From Alcaligenaceae bacterium (GTDB lineage Bacteria; Pseudomonadota; Gammaproteobacteria; Burkholderiales; Burkholderiaceae_B): a DNA stretch of 10,436 nucleotides. Below the pieces are notes generated by a model, which saw only the letters and a program-made list of their open reading frames with translations, did not search any database and was not told the origin of the DNA. Every line of letters starts with the position of its first letter. Position 1 is the stretch's first letter. Below, piece after piece: positions 1 to 6,604 of this stretch. The DNA lies in assembly GCA_947380655.1 (NCBI GenBank), contig CANCRX010000103.1, forward strand, positions 1 through 10,436, given 5' to 3'. Made by a program: the position numbers and the translations under genes.

Positions 1-159
1 CGTTTTGAATCGCGCCCCGCTCGCACGGGGCAGTGGGAATATTATTTCTACGTGGATATTGAGGGTCATCGCCAGGATGCCGCTGTCAAAAAGGCTTTGG
101 ATACACTTGAACAGCAATGTGCTTTTTTCAAAGTGCTTGGCTCCTATCCTGCTCAATAA
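1..159 (+). CDS. pheA: Chorismate mutase/prephenate dehydratase (P-protein), C-terminal fragment
   Basis: This is the last 52 codons of a gene that begins before the window; frame 1 is open from base 1 to TAA at 157-159. The visible part is the end of the regulatory ACT domain. An ESRP motif (fragment residues 3-6) is followed by a Trp-Glu-Tyr-Tyr-Phe-Tyr-Val-Asp strand and the closing helix and strand (KALDTLEQQCAFFKVLGSYP). In PheA proteins ESRP lies in the phenylalanine-binding part of this domain, which gives feedback inhibition. The full enzyme makes phenylpyruvate from chorismate through prephenate in the cytoplasm. Its position 87 bases before hisC matches the serC-pheA-hisC-tyrA-aroA-cmk order known from proteobacterial aromatic supraoperons. 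The catalytic domains are outside the window, so a fused chorismate mutase domain is assumed from the family, not seen. Confidence 0.9.
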   Translation, partial: RFESRPARTGQWEYYFYVDIEGHRQDAAVKKALDTLEQQCAFFKVLGSYPAQ

Positions 160-246
160 AATTCCCGCGCGCGCGTAGTCAGCGCGTGTAATCCGCAGGT
201 CAAATTAGTCGCTGGCTCAGGTCAGCTTATCGTCGGTACTTCGAAC

Positions 247-1383
247 ATGACATCTAAACATATTCATACTGAGCACTGTCCACCCTCGCACATTGCTGCG
301 ATTGCACCCTATCAGGCAGGCAAGCCGATCGAAGAACTCGCGCGTGAGTTTTCGCTTGATCCTTCCACCATCGTCAAGCTTGCTTCGAATGAAAATCCAC
401 TGGGTATGCCTGAGTCGGCTAAACAGGCGATTATTGATGCGATCGGTGGGTTGGGACGCTATCCAGATCCTGCTGGTTTTGATTTAAAGCAGGCTTTGTC
501 CGCGCGCTATGACGTGCCTCAGAACTGGTTGACGCTGGGTAATGGCTCGAACGATATTCTGGAGCTTGTGGCGATGGCGGTGCTTGAACCAACAAGCGCT
601 GTGGTCTACGCCCAGCATGCGTTTGTGGTGTATCGCCTGGCAACCCAGGCGCGTGGTGCCCGCCATATTATGGTTCCTGCGCGCGACTACGGTCATGATC
701 TGCCCGCTATGCTTGAGGCGATCGATGACACGACTAGTCTGGTCTATATCGCCAATCCTAATAATCCCACTGGCACGTATCTTGCCAATGCAGATATTGA
801 ATCGTTTTTAACCCAAGTCCAGGCCCGCCATGGCTCGCGTGTGACGGTCGTACTCGATGAAGCCTATAACGAATTCCTCGAGCCAGAACTGCGCGTCGAC
901 AGTATTGGTTTGGTTAAACGTTTTCCGAATCTGATTGTGTCACGTAGTTTTTCCAAGGCCTACGGACTGGCTGGTTTGCGTGTCGGGTTCGCTGTCGCGC
1001 AGCCTGGCTTGACTGATTTACTCAATCGCGTGCGCCAGCCTTTCAATGTGAATTCACTTGCACAGGCGGCCGCGATTGCCGCATTGAGCGATCAGGAATT
1101 TCAGATTAAAAGTTTTGCAGTCAATCGCGATGGTAAGGCTCAATTGCAGCAGGCCTTTGAAAAGCTGGGTCTGAAATACGTGCCAAGCTATGCCAATTTT
1201 GTTTTGGTGCGTGTCGGTGATGCTGCGCGTATTAATCTTGAGTTACTCAAGCGGGGCGTGATTGTTCGTCCTGTCGCAGGCGATGGCTTACCTGAATGGC
1301 TGCGTGTCTCGGTTGGTCTGCCTGAGGAAAATCAGAAATTTATTGAGGCGCTGGCAGATATATTGGCGACTTCGGACGCATGA
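247..1383 (+). CDS. hisC: Histidinol-phosphate / aromatic aminotransferase
   Basis: A PLP-dependent class I/II aminotransferase of 378 residues, usual for HisC. Visible motifs are SNENPLG (47-53), NPNNPTG (170-176), DEAY (204-207; Asp binds the PLP ring nitrogen, Tyr its phenolic oxygen), SFSKAYGLAGLRVGF with the Schiff-base lysine K237, and R245 as phosphate ligand. The C-terminal arginine that binds the substrate carboxylate is probably in LRVSVG. HisC converts imidazole-acetol phosphate plus glutamate to histidinol phosphate. Copies in this aromatic operon often also transaminate prephenate, phenylpyruvate or hydroxyphenylpyruvate, and its place between pheA and tyrA suggests that role here (inference). 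The ATG at 247 is preferred because the conserved HIAAIAPYQAGKPI block starts at residue 15. No clear Shine-Dalgarno is visible. The 87-base gap before it shows only a GC-rich inverted repeat. Its stop overlaps the tyrA start (ATGA). Confidence 0.93.
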   Translation: MTSKHIHTEHCPPSHIAAIAPYQAGKPIEELAREFSLDPSTIVKLASNENPLGMPESAKQAIIDAIGGLGRYPDPAGFDLKQALSARYDVPQNWLTLGNGSNDILELVAMAVLEPTSAVVYAQHAFVVYRLATQARGARHIMVPARDYGHDLPAMLEAIDDTTSLVYIANPNNPTGTYLANADIESFLTQVQARHGSRVTVVLDEAYNEFLEPELRVDSIGLVKRFPNLIVSRSFSKAYGLAGLRVGFAVAQPGLTDLLNRVRQPFNVNSLAQAAAIAALSDQEFQIKSFAVNRDGKAQLQQAFEKLGLKYVPSYANFVLVRVGDAARINLELLKRGVIVRPVAGDGLPEWLRVSVGLPEENQKFIEALADILATSDA

Positions 1384-2285
1384 GTGTGAAGGATCTCCAC
1401 GCACAAACAGATCCATCTACAGTGAGAATCAATACTCTCGCGGTGATCGGTGTAGGCTTGATTGGCGGCTCTTTTGCTGCAGCCTGTCGCAAGGCTGGCA
1501 TTGTTTCACGGGTAATTGGGGCAGGGCGCAGGCCTGAGACGCTGGCACAGGCGGTTGCCTTGGGCTTGATTGATGAGGCGGTTACATTGGAAGAGGCCGC
1601 TGAGCTTGCAGATCTGATTTTCATTGCAGCACCTGTAGGTGCCTTTGAATTAATTTTCAAGACGCTTTCTCCCAGACTGAATTCGACTGCGCTGATTACC
1701 GATGGTGGGAGCACCAAACAAAATGTGGTGGCCGCAGCGCGTTTGGGTTTACAACAACATATCGGGCAGTTTGTGCCCGCCCATCCTATGGCGGGGTCGC
1801 ACGAAAAAGGTCCCGAGGCTGCTGATGCGTCGCTCTATGTTGGTAAGCGTGTGATTCTGACCCCTTTGCCTGAAAATAGGGCACAAGACGTGGCGCGCAT
1901 CCAAGCCATATGGCAGGCTTGTGGCGCCCACATCACCACAACCAGTCCTGCACAACATGACGGGATGGTCGCCGCGGTCAGTCATTTGCCGCACTGGATC
2001 GCGGCTTTATTCATGCAGCATATTATTTCCAGTCAGGACTCGGCACTCAAGTTGCAAACAGCCGGTTCGGGTTTTAGGGATTTCACCAGAGTGGCGCAAG
2101 GTTCTGCCGAGATGTGGTCCGACATCTTTATGGCGAACCGTGAAGCGATGCTCCAGGAACTCAAAGATCTTCGGTCTGTGATGGATCGTGCTGAGCAGGC
2201 GCTTGAGACGTCAGATGAAGCTTGGCTGCGGGATATGCTCGAGTCCGCTGCAAAATCTCGTGCCAATTGGCCAGGAAGTCATTGA
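1380..2285 (+). CDS. tyrA: Prephenate/arogenate dehydrogenase
   Basis: TyrA oxidatively decarboxylates prephenate (or arogenate) to 4-hydroxyphenylpyruvate (or tyrosine). The 301-residue protein has an N-terminal Rossmann fold with GVGLIGGS at residues 24-31. Next come HPMAGSHEKG (135-144), containing the conserved catalytic-region His135, then SHLPH (201-205) and GFRDFTRVA (231-239), all diagnostic of the TyrA family. The end of the second beta strand reads VIGAGRRPE (45-53). It lacks the acidic residue typical of NAD-specific enzymes and carries two arginines, which hints at NADP use. No ACT domain or fused chorismate mutase is present, so feedback control, if any, acts at the active site. 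The ATG overlaps the hisC stop by four bases with little Shine-Dalgarno, which fits coupled re-initiation. The stop overlaps aroA by one base (TGATG). Substrate preference between prephenate and arogenate cannot be read from the sequence. Confidence 0.93.
   Translation: MSVKDLHAQTDPSTVRINTLAVIGVGLIGGSFAAACRKAGIVSRVIGAGRRPETLAQAVALGLIDEAVTLEEAAELADLIFIAAPVGAFELIFKTLSPRLNSTALITDGGSTKQNVVAAARLGLQQHIGQFVPAHPMAGSHEKGPEAADASLYVGKRVILTPLPENRAQDVARIQAIWQACGAHITTTSPAQHDGMVAAVSHLPHWIAALFMQHIISSQDSALKLQTAGSGFRDFTRVAQGSAEMWSDIFMANREAMLQELKDLRSVMDRAEQALETSDEAWLRDMLESAAKSRANWPGSH
2273..2278 (+). promoter_or_regulatory. Ribosome binding site of aroA
   Basis: AGGAAG lies six bases before the ATG at 2285. 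It supports that start over an in-frame ATG at 2222 that would extend aroA by 21 residues inside tyrA. Confidence 0.7.
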
Positions 2286-3601
2286 TGACACACACCGATT
2301 ACCTTGATCTGCCGGCGGCATACCATGCGCAAGGCACGGTAAACCTGCCTGGATCAAAAAGTATTTCTAATCGGGTCTTGTTGCTGTCTGCGTTATCGCA
2401 GGGCTCGACCCGTATAGACGGTTTGTTGCAGTCTGACGATACGCAGGTGATGCTTGCCGCTTTGCAGCAACTCGGTGTGACCATCACGACCCATGCGCCC
2501 GATTCGGTCACGGTAGAAGGTGTGGCGCAATTTCCTGTCAAGGATGCTGCGCTCTTTATGGGTAATGCTGGTACTGCCATTCGTCCTTTAACTGCAGCGC
2601 TGGCAATGATGGGTGGTCATTACACCTTATCTGGTGTACCTCGCATGCATGAGCGACCGATCGGTGATCTGGTTCAAGGGTTGCAGGAGATGGGTGCGCA
2701 GGTGAGCTATCTCGGCACACCTGGTTATCCGCCTCTTGAGATTCATCCTGCCCAGACCCTGAGTGACCGCGTGCGCGTGCAAGGCTCAGTCTCCAGTCAG
2801 TTTCTGACTGCGGTGCTGATGGCGGCCCCCTTAGTCGTGGCGCAAACGGCATCTCCTCTGACCATTGAGGTGGTTGGAGAACTGATCTCCAAGCCTTATA
2901 TCGAAATTACACTTAATCTGATGGCGCGTTTCGGTGTCACCGTTGAGCGCCACGGCTGGCAGGAGTTTGTTGTCAAGCCTGGCAGCCTCTATCGCTCGCC
3001 CGGGCAGATTTTTGTTGAAGGCGATGCTTCGTCTGCCTCATATTTTCTTGCGCTCGGTGCCATCGGTGGCGGTCCCGTTCGCGTTGAGGGTGTGGGCGCT
3101 CAAAGTATTCAGGGTGATGTAGCATTTGCAGACACGATAGAAGCGATGGGCGCAACAGTTCGCCGCGAAGCGACCTCGATTGAAGTGACAGGCGTAAATC
3201 TGGCGACTGGCGGGCGCCTAAAAGCCTTCGATCTGGATTTCAATCTGATTCCGGATGCAGCCATGACGGCTGCCGCGCTGGCAATGTTTGCTGACGGTCC
3301 TTGTACCTTACGCAATATCGCGAGCTGGCGTGTCAAGGAAACCGATCGCATTCACGCCATGGAAACCGAGCTACGCAAGCTCGGTGCGGTGGTTGAAAGC
3401 GGAGCCGACTGGTTGCGTGTCTGTCCGGTCGAGCCTGGTCAGTGGAAAGCTGCATCGATTCATACCTATGACGATCACCGGATGGCGATGTGCTTTTCAC
3501 TCGCCGCGTTTGGTCAGTCAGCGGTTCGGATTATGGATCCAGGCTGCGTGAGTAAAACCTTCCCGACTTATTTTGATGTGTATGCGAGTTTGTTGAAATG
3601 A
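2285..3601 (+). CDS. aroA: 3-phosphoshikimate 1-carboxyvinyltransferase (EPSP synthase), class I
   Basis: EPSP synthase joins phosphoenolpyruvate to shikimate-3-phosphate, the penultimate step to chorismate. With the start at 2285 the protein has 438 residues, normal for the family, and begins just before the conserved LPGSKSISNR (21-30, with K25). Other motifs are GNAGTAIRPL (93-102), RMHERPIGDLV (120-130), the catalytic aspartate D324 in NLIPDAAMTAA, RVKETDR (349-355), YDDHRMAM (395-402) and CVSKTFPTYF (421-430). The GNAGTA-x-RP signature, with Gly96, Thr97 and Pro101, is the class I, glyphosate-sensitive type. The start is set by the AGGAAG site and the TGATG overlap with tyrA. In Pseudomonas relatives tyrA and aroA are fused; here they are separate. 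The stop overlaps cmk (ATGA). Confidence 0.96.
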   Translation: MTHTDYLDLPAAYHAQGTVNLPGSKSISNRVLLLSALSQGSTRIDGLLQSDDTQVMLAALQQLGVTITTHAPDSVTVEGVAQFPVKDAALFMGNAGTAIRPLTAALAMMGGHYTLSGVPRMHERPIGDLVQGLQEMGAQVSYLGTPGYPPLEIHPAQTLSDRVRVQGSVSSQFLTAVLMAAPLVVAQTASPLTIEVVGELISKPYIEITLNLMARFGVTVERHGWQEFVVKPGSLYRSPGQIFVEGDASSASYFLALGAIGGGPVRVEGVGAQSIQGDVAFADTIEAMGATVRREATSIEVTGVNLATGGRLKAFDLDFNLIPDAAMTAAALAMFADGPCTLRNIASWRVKETDRIHAMETELRKLGAVVESGADWLRVCPVEPGQWKAASIHTYDDHRMAMCFSLAAFGQSAVRIMDPGCVSKTFPTYFDVYASLLK

Positions 3602-4266
3602 CCGAATGGGCACCTGTAATCACGATTGACGGGCCAACGGCTTCAGGTAAGGGCACTGTAGCGCATCGTGTCGCGACTGCCTTAGGCTTTGGTGTGCTCG
3701 ACAGTGGGGCGCTTTATCGTTTGACCGCGTTGTCCGTGCTGCGAAACCATATTGATCCCGAAGACGCTCAGGCTGTGGCGCGTATTGCCGAGTCGCTTCA
3801 GGTCGTTTTCCACGCTCAGGGTATTTTGCTCGAAGGCCAGGAAGTCTCAGAAGACATCCGTCAGGAGCAGGTGGGTAACCTCGCCTCGCATATTGCCCCT
3901 AATCCGTCTTTGAGAGCCGCTTTATTAGCCCGGCAACGTGCTTTCAGGATCATGCCAGGTCTGGTCGCGGATGGCCGTGACATGGGAACCGTAGTATTTG
4001 AAGATGCGTCACTAAAAATATTCTTAGTTGCCGATGTCGAGGCAAGGGCCCAGCGTCGCTGTAAGCAATTGATCGAAAAGGGAATTTCTGCTAATCTAGC
4101 GGACTTGCTTCGCGATATGCGGGAGCGTGACGCGCGCGATATCAATCGGGCGGTGGCTCCTCTTGTCGCAGCGCCAGATGCTTATACCGTTGATTCTTCG
4201 AATTTGACGATCGAGCAAACGGTGCAGTCCATCCTGGATCTCTGGTCTGCGGTGGGTAGTCAATGA
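3598..4266 (+). CDS. cmk: Cytidylate kinase
   Basis: Cmk phosphorylates CMP and dCMP with ATP, recycling pyrimidine nucleotides from RNA turnover and CDP-linked lipid synthesis. The 222-residue protein opens with the P-loop GPTASGKGT (12-20), followed by DSGALYR (35-41) of the nucleotide-binding region, GRDMGTVVF (126-134), and the lid/C-terminal block RERDARDINRAVAPLVAAPD (175-194), which closely matches E. coli Cmk. Length and motif order are normal and complete. The ATG overlaps the aroA stop by four bases and has no obvious Shine-Dalgarno, so it probably depends on ribosomes finishing aroA. The cmk-rpsA neighbourhood is widely conserved in proteobacteria. The stop codon at 4264-4266 itself overlaps the ATG of a 20-codon ORF that carries a terminator-like hairpin. 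Confidence 0.96.
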   Translation: MTEWAPVITIDGPTASGKGTVAHRVATALGFGVLDSGALYRLTALSVLRNHIDPEDAQAVARIAESLQVVFHAQGILLEGQEVSEDIRQEQVGNLASHIAPNPSLRAALLARQRAFRIMPGLVADGRDMGTVVFEDASLKIFLVADVEARAQRRCKQLIEKGISANLADLLRDMRERDARDINRAVAPLVAAPDAYTVDSSNLTIEQTVQSILDLWSAVGSQ

Positions 4267-4325
4267 AACAATTTTTGTTGCTGGTGCTTGTGATGCAGGG
4301 CTTGTCCTCATCACAGGTTTTTTAA
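4263..4325 (+). CDS. Possible 20-residue leader peptide between cmk and rpsA
   Basis: A short ORF runs from the ATG at 4263, which overlaps the cmk stop (ATGA) exactly as at the hisC/tyrA and aroA/cmk junctions, to TAA at 4323-4325. The product would be MKQFLLLVLV plus ten more residues: hydrophobic, rather like a truncated signal sequence, and not a protein I recognise. Its interest is positional. The whole terminator-like hairpin at 4287-4323 lies within it, so a translating ribosome would melt that hairpin. No strong Shine-Dalgarno is seen; only a GGTGGG run in the end of cmk is near. It may simply be a chance ORF, and there is no evidence that it is translated. Confidence 0.2.
   Translation: MKQFLLLVLVMQGLSSSQVF
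4287..4323 (+). terminator. Intrinsic terminator or attenuator between cmk and rpsA
   Basis: The arm CTTGTGATGCAGG (4287-4299) pairs with CCTCATCACAGG (4306-4317), leaving one bulged C and one G-T wobble: a 12-bp stem with a 6-base loop. Six T residues follow directly (4318-4323). This is a standard Rho-independent terminator layout. It would end the aromatic operon after cmk, or act as an attenuator for read-through into rpsA. Confidence 0.7.
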
Positions 4326-4340
4326 ACTCTCTCCACTCAA

Positions 4341-4387
4341 CGCAGATTGTCTGCTGCGGGTGTTACCCGGCCCCAAAGGCCATTTGG
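4341..4387 (+). promoter_or_regulatory. rpsA 5' leader with tandem stem-loops, possible S1 autoregulatory region
   Basis: Three small inverted repeats stand side by side before rpsA: GCAGA/TCTGC (4342-4346 with 4350-4354), CGGGT/ACCCG (4357-4361 with 4365-4369) and GGCC/GGCC (4369-4372 with 4378-4381). The last competes with CCAAA/TTTGG (4373-4377 with 4383-4387). In E. coli the rpsA leader also folds into consecutive hairpins, lacks a strong Shine-Dalgarno and mediates repression by S1. A similar role here is inference. Confidence 0.45.
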
Positions 4388-4398
4388 ATCTCCTTTAC

Positions 4399-6111
4399 AT
4401 GTCAACTCAACAAGCCTCAACCCAATCCGGCGAAAGTTTTGCCGAGATGTTTGCAGCAAGTATCGAAAAGCAGGACATGAAGTCCGGCGAGGTTATCTCT
4501 GCTGAAGTCGTGCGTATCGACCACAACTTTGTGGTTGTCAATGCAGGCCTCAAATCAGAAGCCCTTATCCCCCTCGAAGAATTCCTGAACGATCAGGGCG
4601 AGCTCGAAGTCCAGCCAGGCGATTTTGTGTCTGTTGCTATTGACTCGCTCGAAAACGGCTACGGTGATACCGTGCTGTCCCGCGATCGCGCCAAGCGCCT
4701 GTCAGCATGGCTGTCACTTGAGCAATCACTCGACAAGAATGAGCTCGTGACCGGTACCATTACTGGTAAAGTCAAAGGCGGCCTGACTGTCATGACAGCA
4801 GGTATCCGTGCGTTCTTGCCTGGTTCACTGGTTGACTTGCGTCCTGTCAAGGACACAACGCCTTTCGAAGGCAAGACCATGGAATTCAAGGTCATCAAAC
4901 TTGATCGCAAGCGTAACAACGTTGTGTTGTCACGTCGTGCCGTACTCGAAGCATCCATGGGCGAAGAGCGTCAGAAACTCCTGGAAAACCTCCAGGAAGG
5001 CTCGATCGTCAAAGGCGTGGTCAAGAACATCACCGATTACGGCGCGTTCGTGGATCTGGGTGGAATCGACGGTCTGTTGCACATCACCGACATGGCATGG
5101 CGCCGTGTACGTCACCCCTCAGAAGTCCTGACCGTTGGTCAGGAAGTCGAAGCCAAAGTCCTGAAGTTCGATCAGGAAAAGAGCCGTGTATCACTGGGCG
5201 TCAAGCAGCTTGGCGAAGATCCATGGGTGGGCCTCGCACGCCGTTACCCACAGGGCACACGCCTGTTCGGTAAAGTAACAAACCTGACCGACTACGGTTC
5301 ATTCGTTGAAGTCGAAGCCGGTATCGAAGGTCTGGTTCACGTTTCAGAAATGGACTGGACCAACAAGAACGTTGATCCACGTAAAGTCGTGACGCTCGGC
5401 GAAGAAGTCGAAGTCATGGTTCTCGAAATCGACGAAGACCGTCGTCGTATTTCGCTCGGTATGAAACAGTGCCGTCAGAACCCATGGGAAGAATTCGCAG
5501 CGAACTTCAAGCGTGGCGACAAAGTCCGTGGCGCTATCAAGTCAATCACCGACTTCGGTGTGTTTGTTGGCCTGTCCGGCGGCATTGATGGTCTGGTACA
5601 CCTGTCTGATCTGTCATGGACAGAGACCGGCGAAGAAGCCGTTCGCAACTTCAAGAAGGGCGATGAGCTCGATGCAGTTGTGCTCGGTATCGATACAGAC
5701 AAAGAGCGTATTTCGCTTGGCGTTAAACAGCTCGAAGGTGATCCATTCAATAACTTCGTTGGTACCTTTGATAAAGGTGCCGTGGTTCCAGGTACGGTCA
5801 AGTCAGTTGATGCGAAGGGCGCAGTGGTCACACTGTCACTCGACGTTGAAGGCTACTTGCGCGCATCAGAAATCGCTTCAGGCCGCATCGAAGACGCAAC
5901 CACCGCAATCAAGGTTGGCGACAATGTCGAAGCCATGATCATCAACGTCGATCGCAAACTGCGTTCGATCCAGTTGTCGATCAAAGCACGAGACACCGCT
6001 GATACCGCTGATTCGATGGCACGTATTTCCGAGGCAAGCGCTTCGTCGGGCACAACTAACCTGGGCGCCTTGCTCAAGGCTAAGCTCGATCAGGCTCGCG
6101 ACACTGAATAA
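4399..6111 (+). CDS. rpsA: 30S ribosomal protein S1
   Basis: S1 is the large, mRNA-binding protein of the 30S subunit and is needed to start translation on structured or weak-Shine-Dalgarno messages. The 570-residue product has six S1 (OB-fold) repeats, at about 30-97, 115-181, 201-270, 286-357, 372-445 and 459-531. Repeats 3 to 5 show the classic ITDYGAFV, LTDYGSFV and ITDFGVFV strands with GLxHxSD/E-type turns; repeats 1, 2 and 6 are more diverged, as in E. coli. The start at 4399 is chosen because family members begin close to the (G)ESFAxxF segment, here residues 11-17. An in-frame GTG at 4360 would add 13 residues encoded by the leader hairpins. No good Shine-Dalgarno precedes the ATG; the region instead reads TTTGGATCTCCTTTAC. 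ihfB follows five bases after the stop, so the two are very likely co-transcribed. Confidence 0.97.
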   Translation: MSTQQASTQSGESFAEMFAASIEKQDMKSGEVISAEVVRIDHNFVVVNAGLKSEALIPLEEFLNDQGELEVQPGDFVSVAIDSLENGYGDTVLSRDRAKRLSAWLSLEQSLDKNELVTGTITGKVKGGLTVMTAGIRAFLPGSLVDLRPVKDTTPFEGKTMEFKVIKLDRKRNNVVLSRRAVLEASMGEERQKLLENLQEGSIVKGVVKNITDYGAFVDLGGIDGLLHITDMAWRRVRHPSEVLTVGQEVEAKVLKFDQEKSRVSLGVKQLGEDPWVGLARRYPQGTRLFGKVTNLTDYGSFVEVEAGIEGLVHVSEMDWTNKNVDPRKVVTLGEEVEVMVLEIDEDRRRISLGMKQCRQNPWEEFAANFKRGDKVRGAIKSITDFGVFVGLSGGIDGLVHLSDLSWTETGEEAVRNFKKGDELDAVVLGIDTDKERISLGVKQLEGDPFNNFVGTFDKGAVVPGTVKSVDAKGAVVTLSLDVEGYLRASEIASGRIEDATTAIKVGDNVEAMIINVDRKLRSIQLSIKARDTADTADSMARISEASASSGTTNLGALLKAKLDQARDTE

Positions 6112-6116
6112 TTCCA

Positions 6117-6503
6117 GTGACAAAGTCTGAACTTATCGCTGCACTGGCGGCCCGCTATTCACAGCTGGCCGCACGTGACACTGATTACGCCGTGAAAACG
6201 GTTCTTGATGCGATGACCCAGGCCTTAGCCGAGGGACAGCGTATCGAGATTCGTGGATTCGGAAGTTTTTCGTTGTCTGAACGTGCTCCCCGCGTGGGGC
6301 GTAATCCTAAGTCTGGTGAACAAGTGTTGGTGCCTGGTAAACAGGTGCCTCACTTCAAAGCAGGTAAAGAGTTGCGTGAACGTGTGGATCTAGAAGCAAC
6401 AGCTGACGGTGCGGTTAAAACCGCTGTTGCAACGGATGTTGATGCACGCGCACAAGCTCAGCCTCAAGATACTGGTTTTACTGATCGTCGTGCCTTGGGC
6501 TAA
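6117..6503 (+). CDS. ihfB: Integration host factor subunit beta
   Basis: This is the beta subunit of IHF, the sequence-specific DNA-bending heterodimer of nucleoid architecture, recombination and transcription control. The start is GTG at 6117: an in-frame TGA at 6105-6107 rules out a longer protein, and MTKSELI is the typical IhfB N-terminus. Residues E44 and R46 (RIEIRGFGSF) match IhfB DNA-contacting positions. GRNPKSGEQVLVPGKQVPHF (61-80) contains the intercalating proline P64. The conserved fold ends near residue 92. About 36 further residues form an Ala/Asp/Gln-rich, probably disordered tail, giving 128 residues against 94 in E. coli. The gene sits 5 bases after rpsA and is followed by a strong terminator. 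The HU family is the only alternative, and the E44/R46/P64 pattern and rpsA linkage favour IhfB. Confidence 0.95.
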   Translation: MTKSELIAALAARYSQLAARDTDYAVKTVLDAMTQALAEGQRIEIRGFGSFSLSERAPRVGRNPKSGEQVLVPGKQVPHFKAGKELRERVDLEATADGAVKTAVATDVDARAQAQPQDTGFTDRRALG

Positions 6504-6519
6504 AGCCTGCGGTAAAGTT

Positions 6520-6548
6520 AAAAAACCGCCTGAAAAGGCGGTTTTTTT
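6520..6548 (+). terminator. Intrinsic terminator after ihfB
   Basis: Six A residues and CCGCC (6520-6530) pair perfectly with GGCGG and T residues (6537-6548) around the loop TGAAAA. The A-tract on one side and T-tract on the other mean it could work in both directions, though no convergent gene is present. It ends the rpsA-ihfB unit. Confidence 0.93.
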
Positions 6549-6592
6549 ATGCGTCAGCTGCAATGGGCGCTTACAATAAACTTTTACGTTCT

Positions 6593-6596
6593 GGAG
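6593..6596 (+). promoter_or_regulatory. Ribosome binding site of lapA
   Basis: GGAG lies eight bases before the ATG at 6605. It favours this start over an in-frame ATG at 6563 that would place 14 extra residues before the first membrane segment. Confidence 0.65.
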
Positions 6597-6604
6597 CATC
6601 AGTC

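Noticed and set aside
168..186. GC-rich inverted repeat (CGCGC/GCGCG) between pheA and hisC.
   Set aside because: Short, low-complexity alternating GC with no T-run; likely by chance.
2222..2284. Longer aroA start at the in-frame ATG at 2222.
   Set aside because: It would add 21 residues encoded inside tyrA. The ATG at 2285 has a good AGGAAG site and gives the normal family length and N-terminus.
4302..4328. TTGTCC and TAAACT as a possible rpsA promoter.
   Set aside because: The spacing is only 15 bases, both boxes are weak, and the stretch is better explained as a terminator hairpin.
4360..4398. Longer rpsA start at GTG 4360.
   Set aside because: The extra 13 codons consist of the leader hairpins and do not resemble S1 N-termini; the ATG at 4399 fits the family.
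5000..5720. Repeated DNA with similar ACCGAYTWCGG-type segments in rpsA.
   Set aside because: This reflects the homologous S1 domains of the protein, not a DNA repeat element.
6572..6577. TACAAT as the -10 box of a lapA promoter.
   Set aside because: It matches five of six consensus bases but no convincing -35 hexamer is present at 16-18 bases, so it was not listed as a feature.
6563..6604. Longer lapA start at ATG 6563.
   Set aside because: It lacks a ribosome binding site and puts 14 polar residues before the first membrane helix; GGAG points to 6605.
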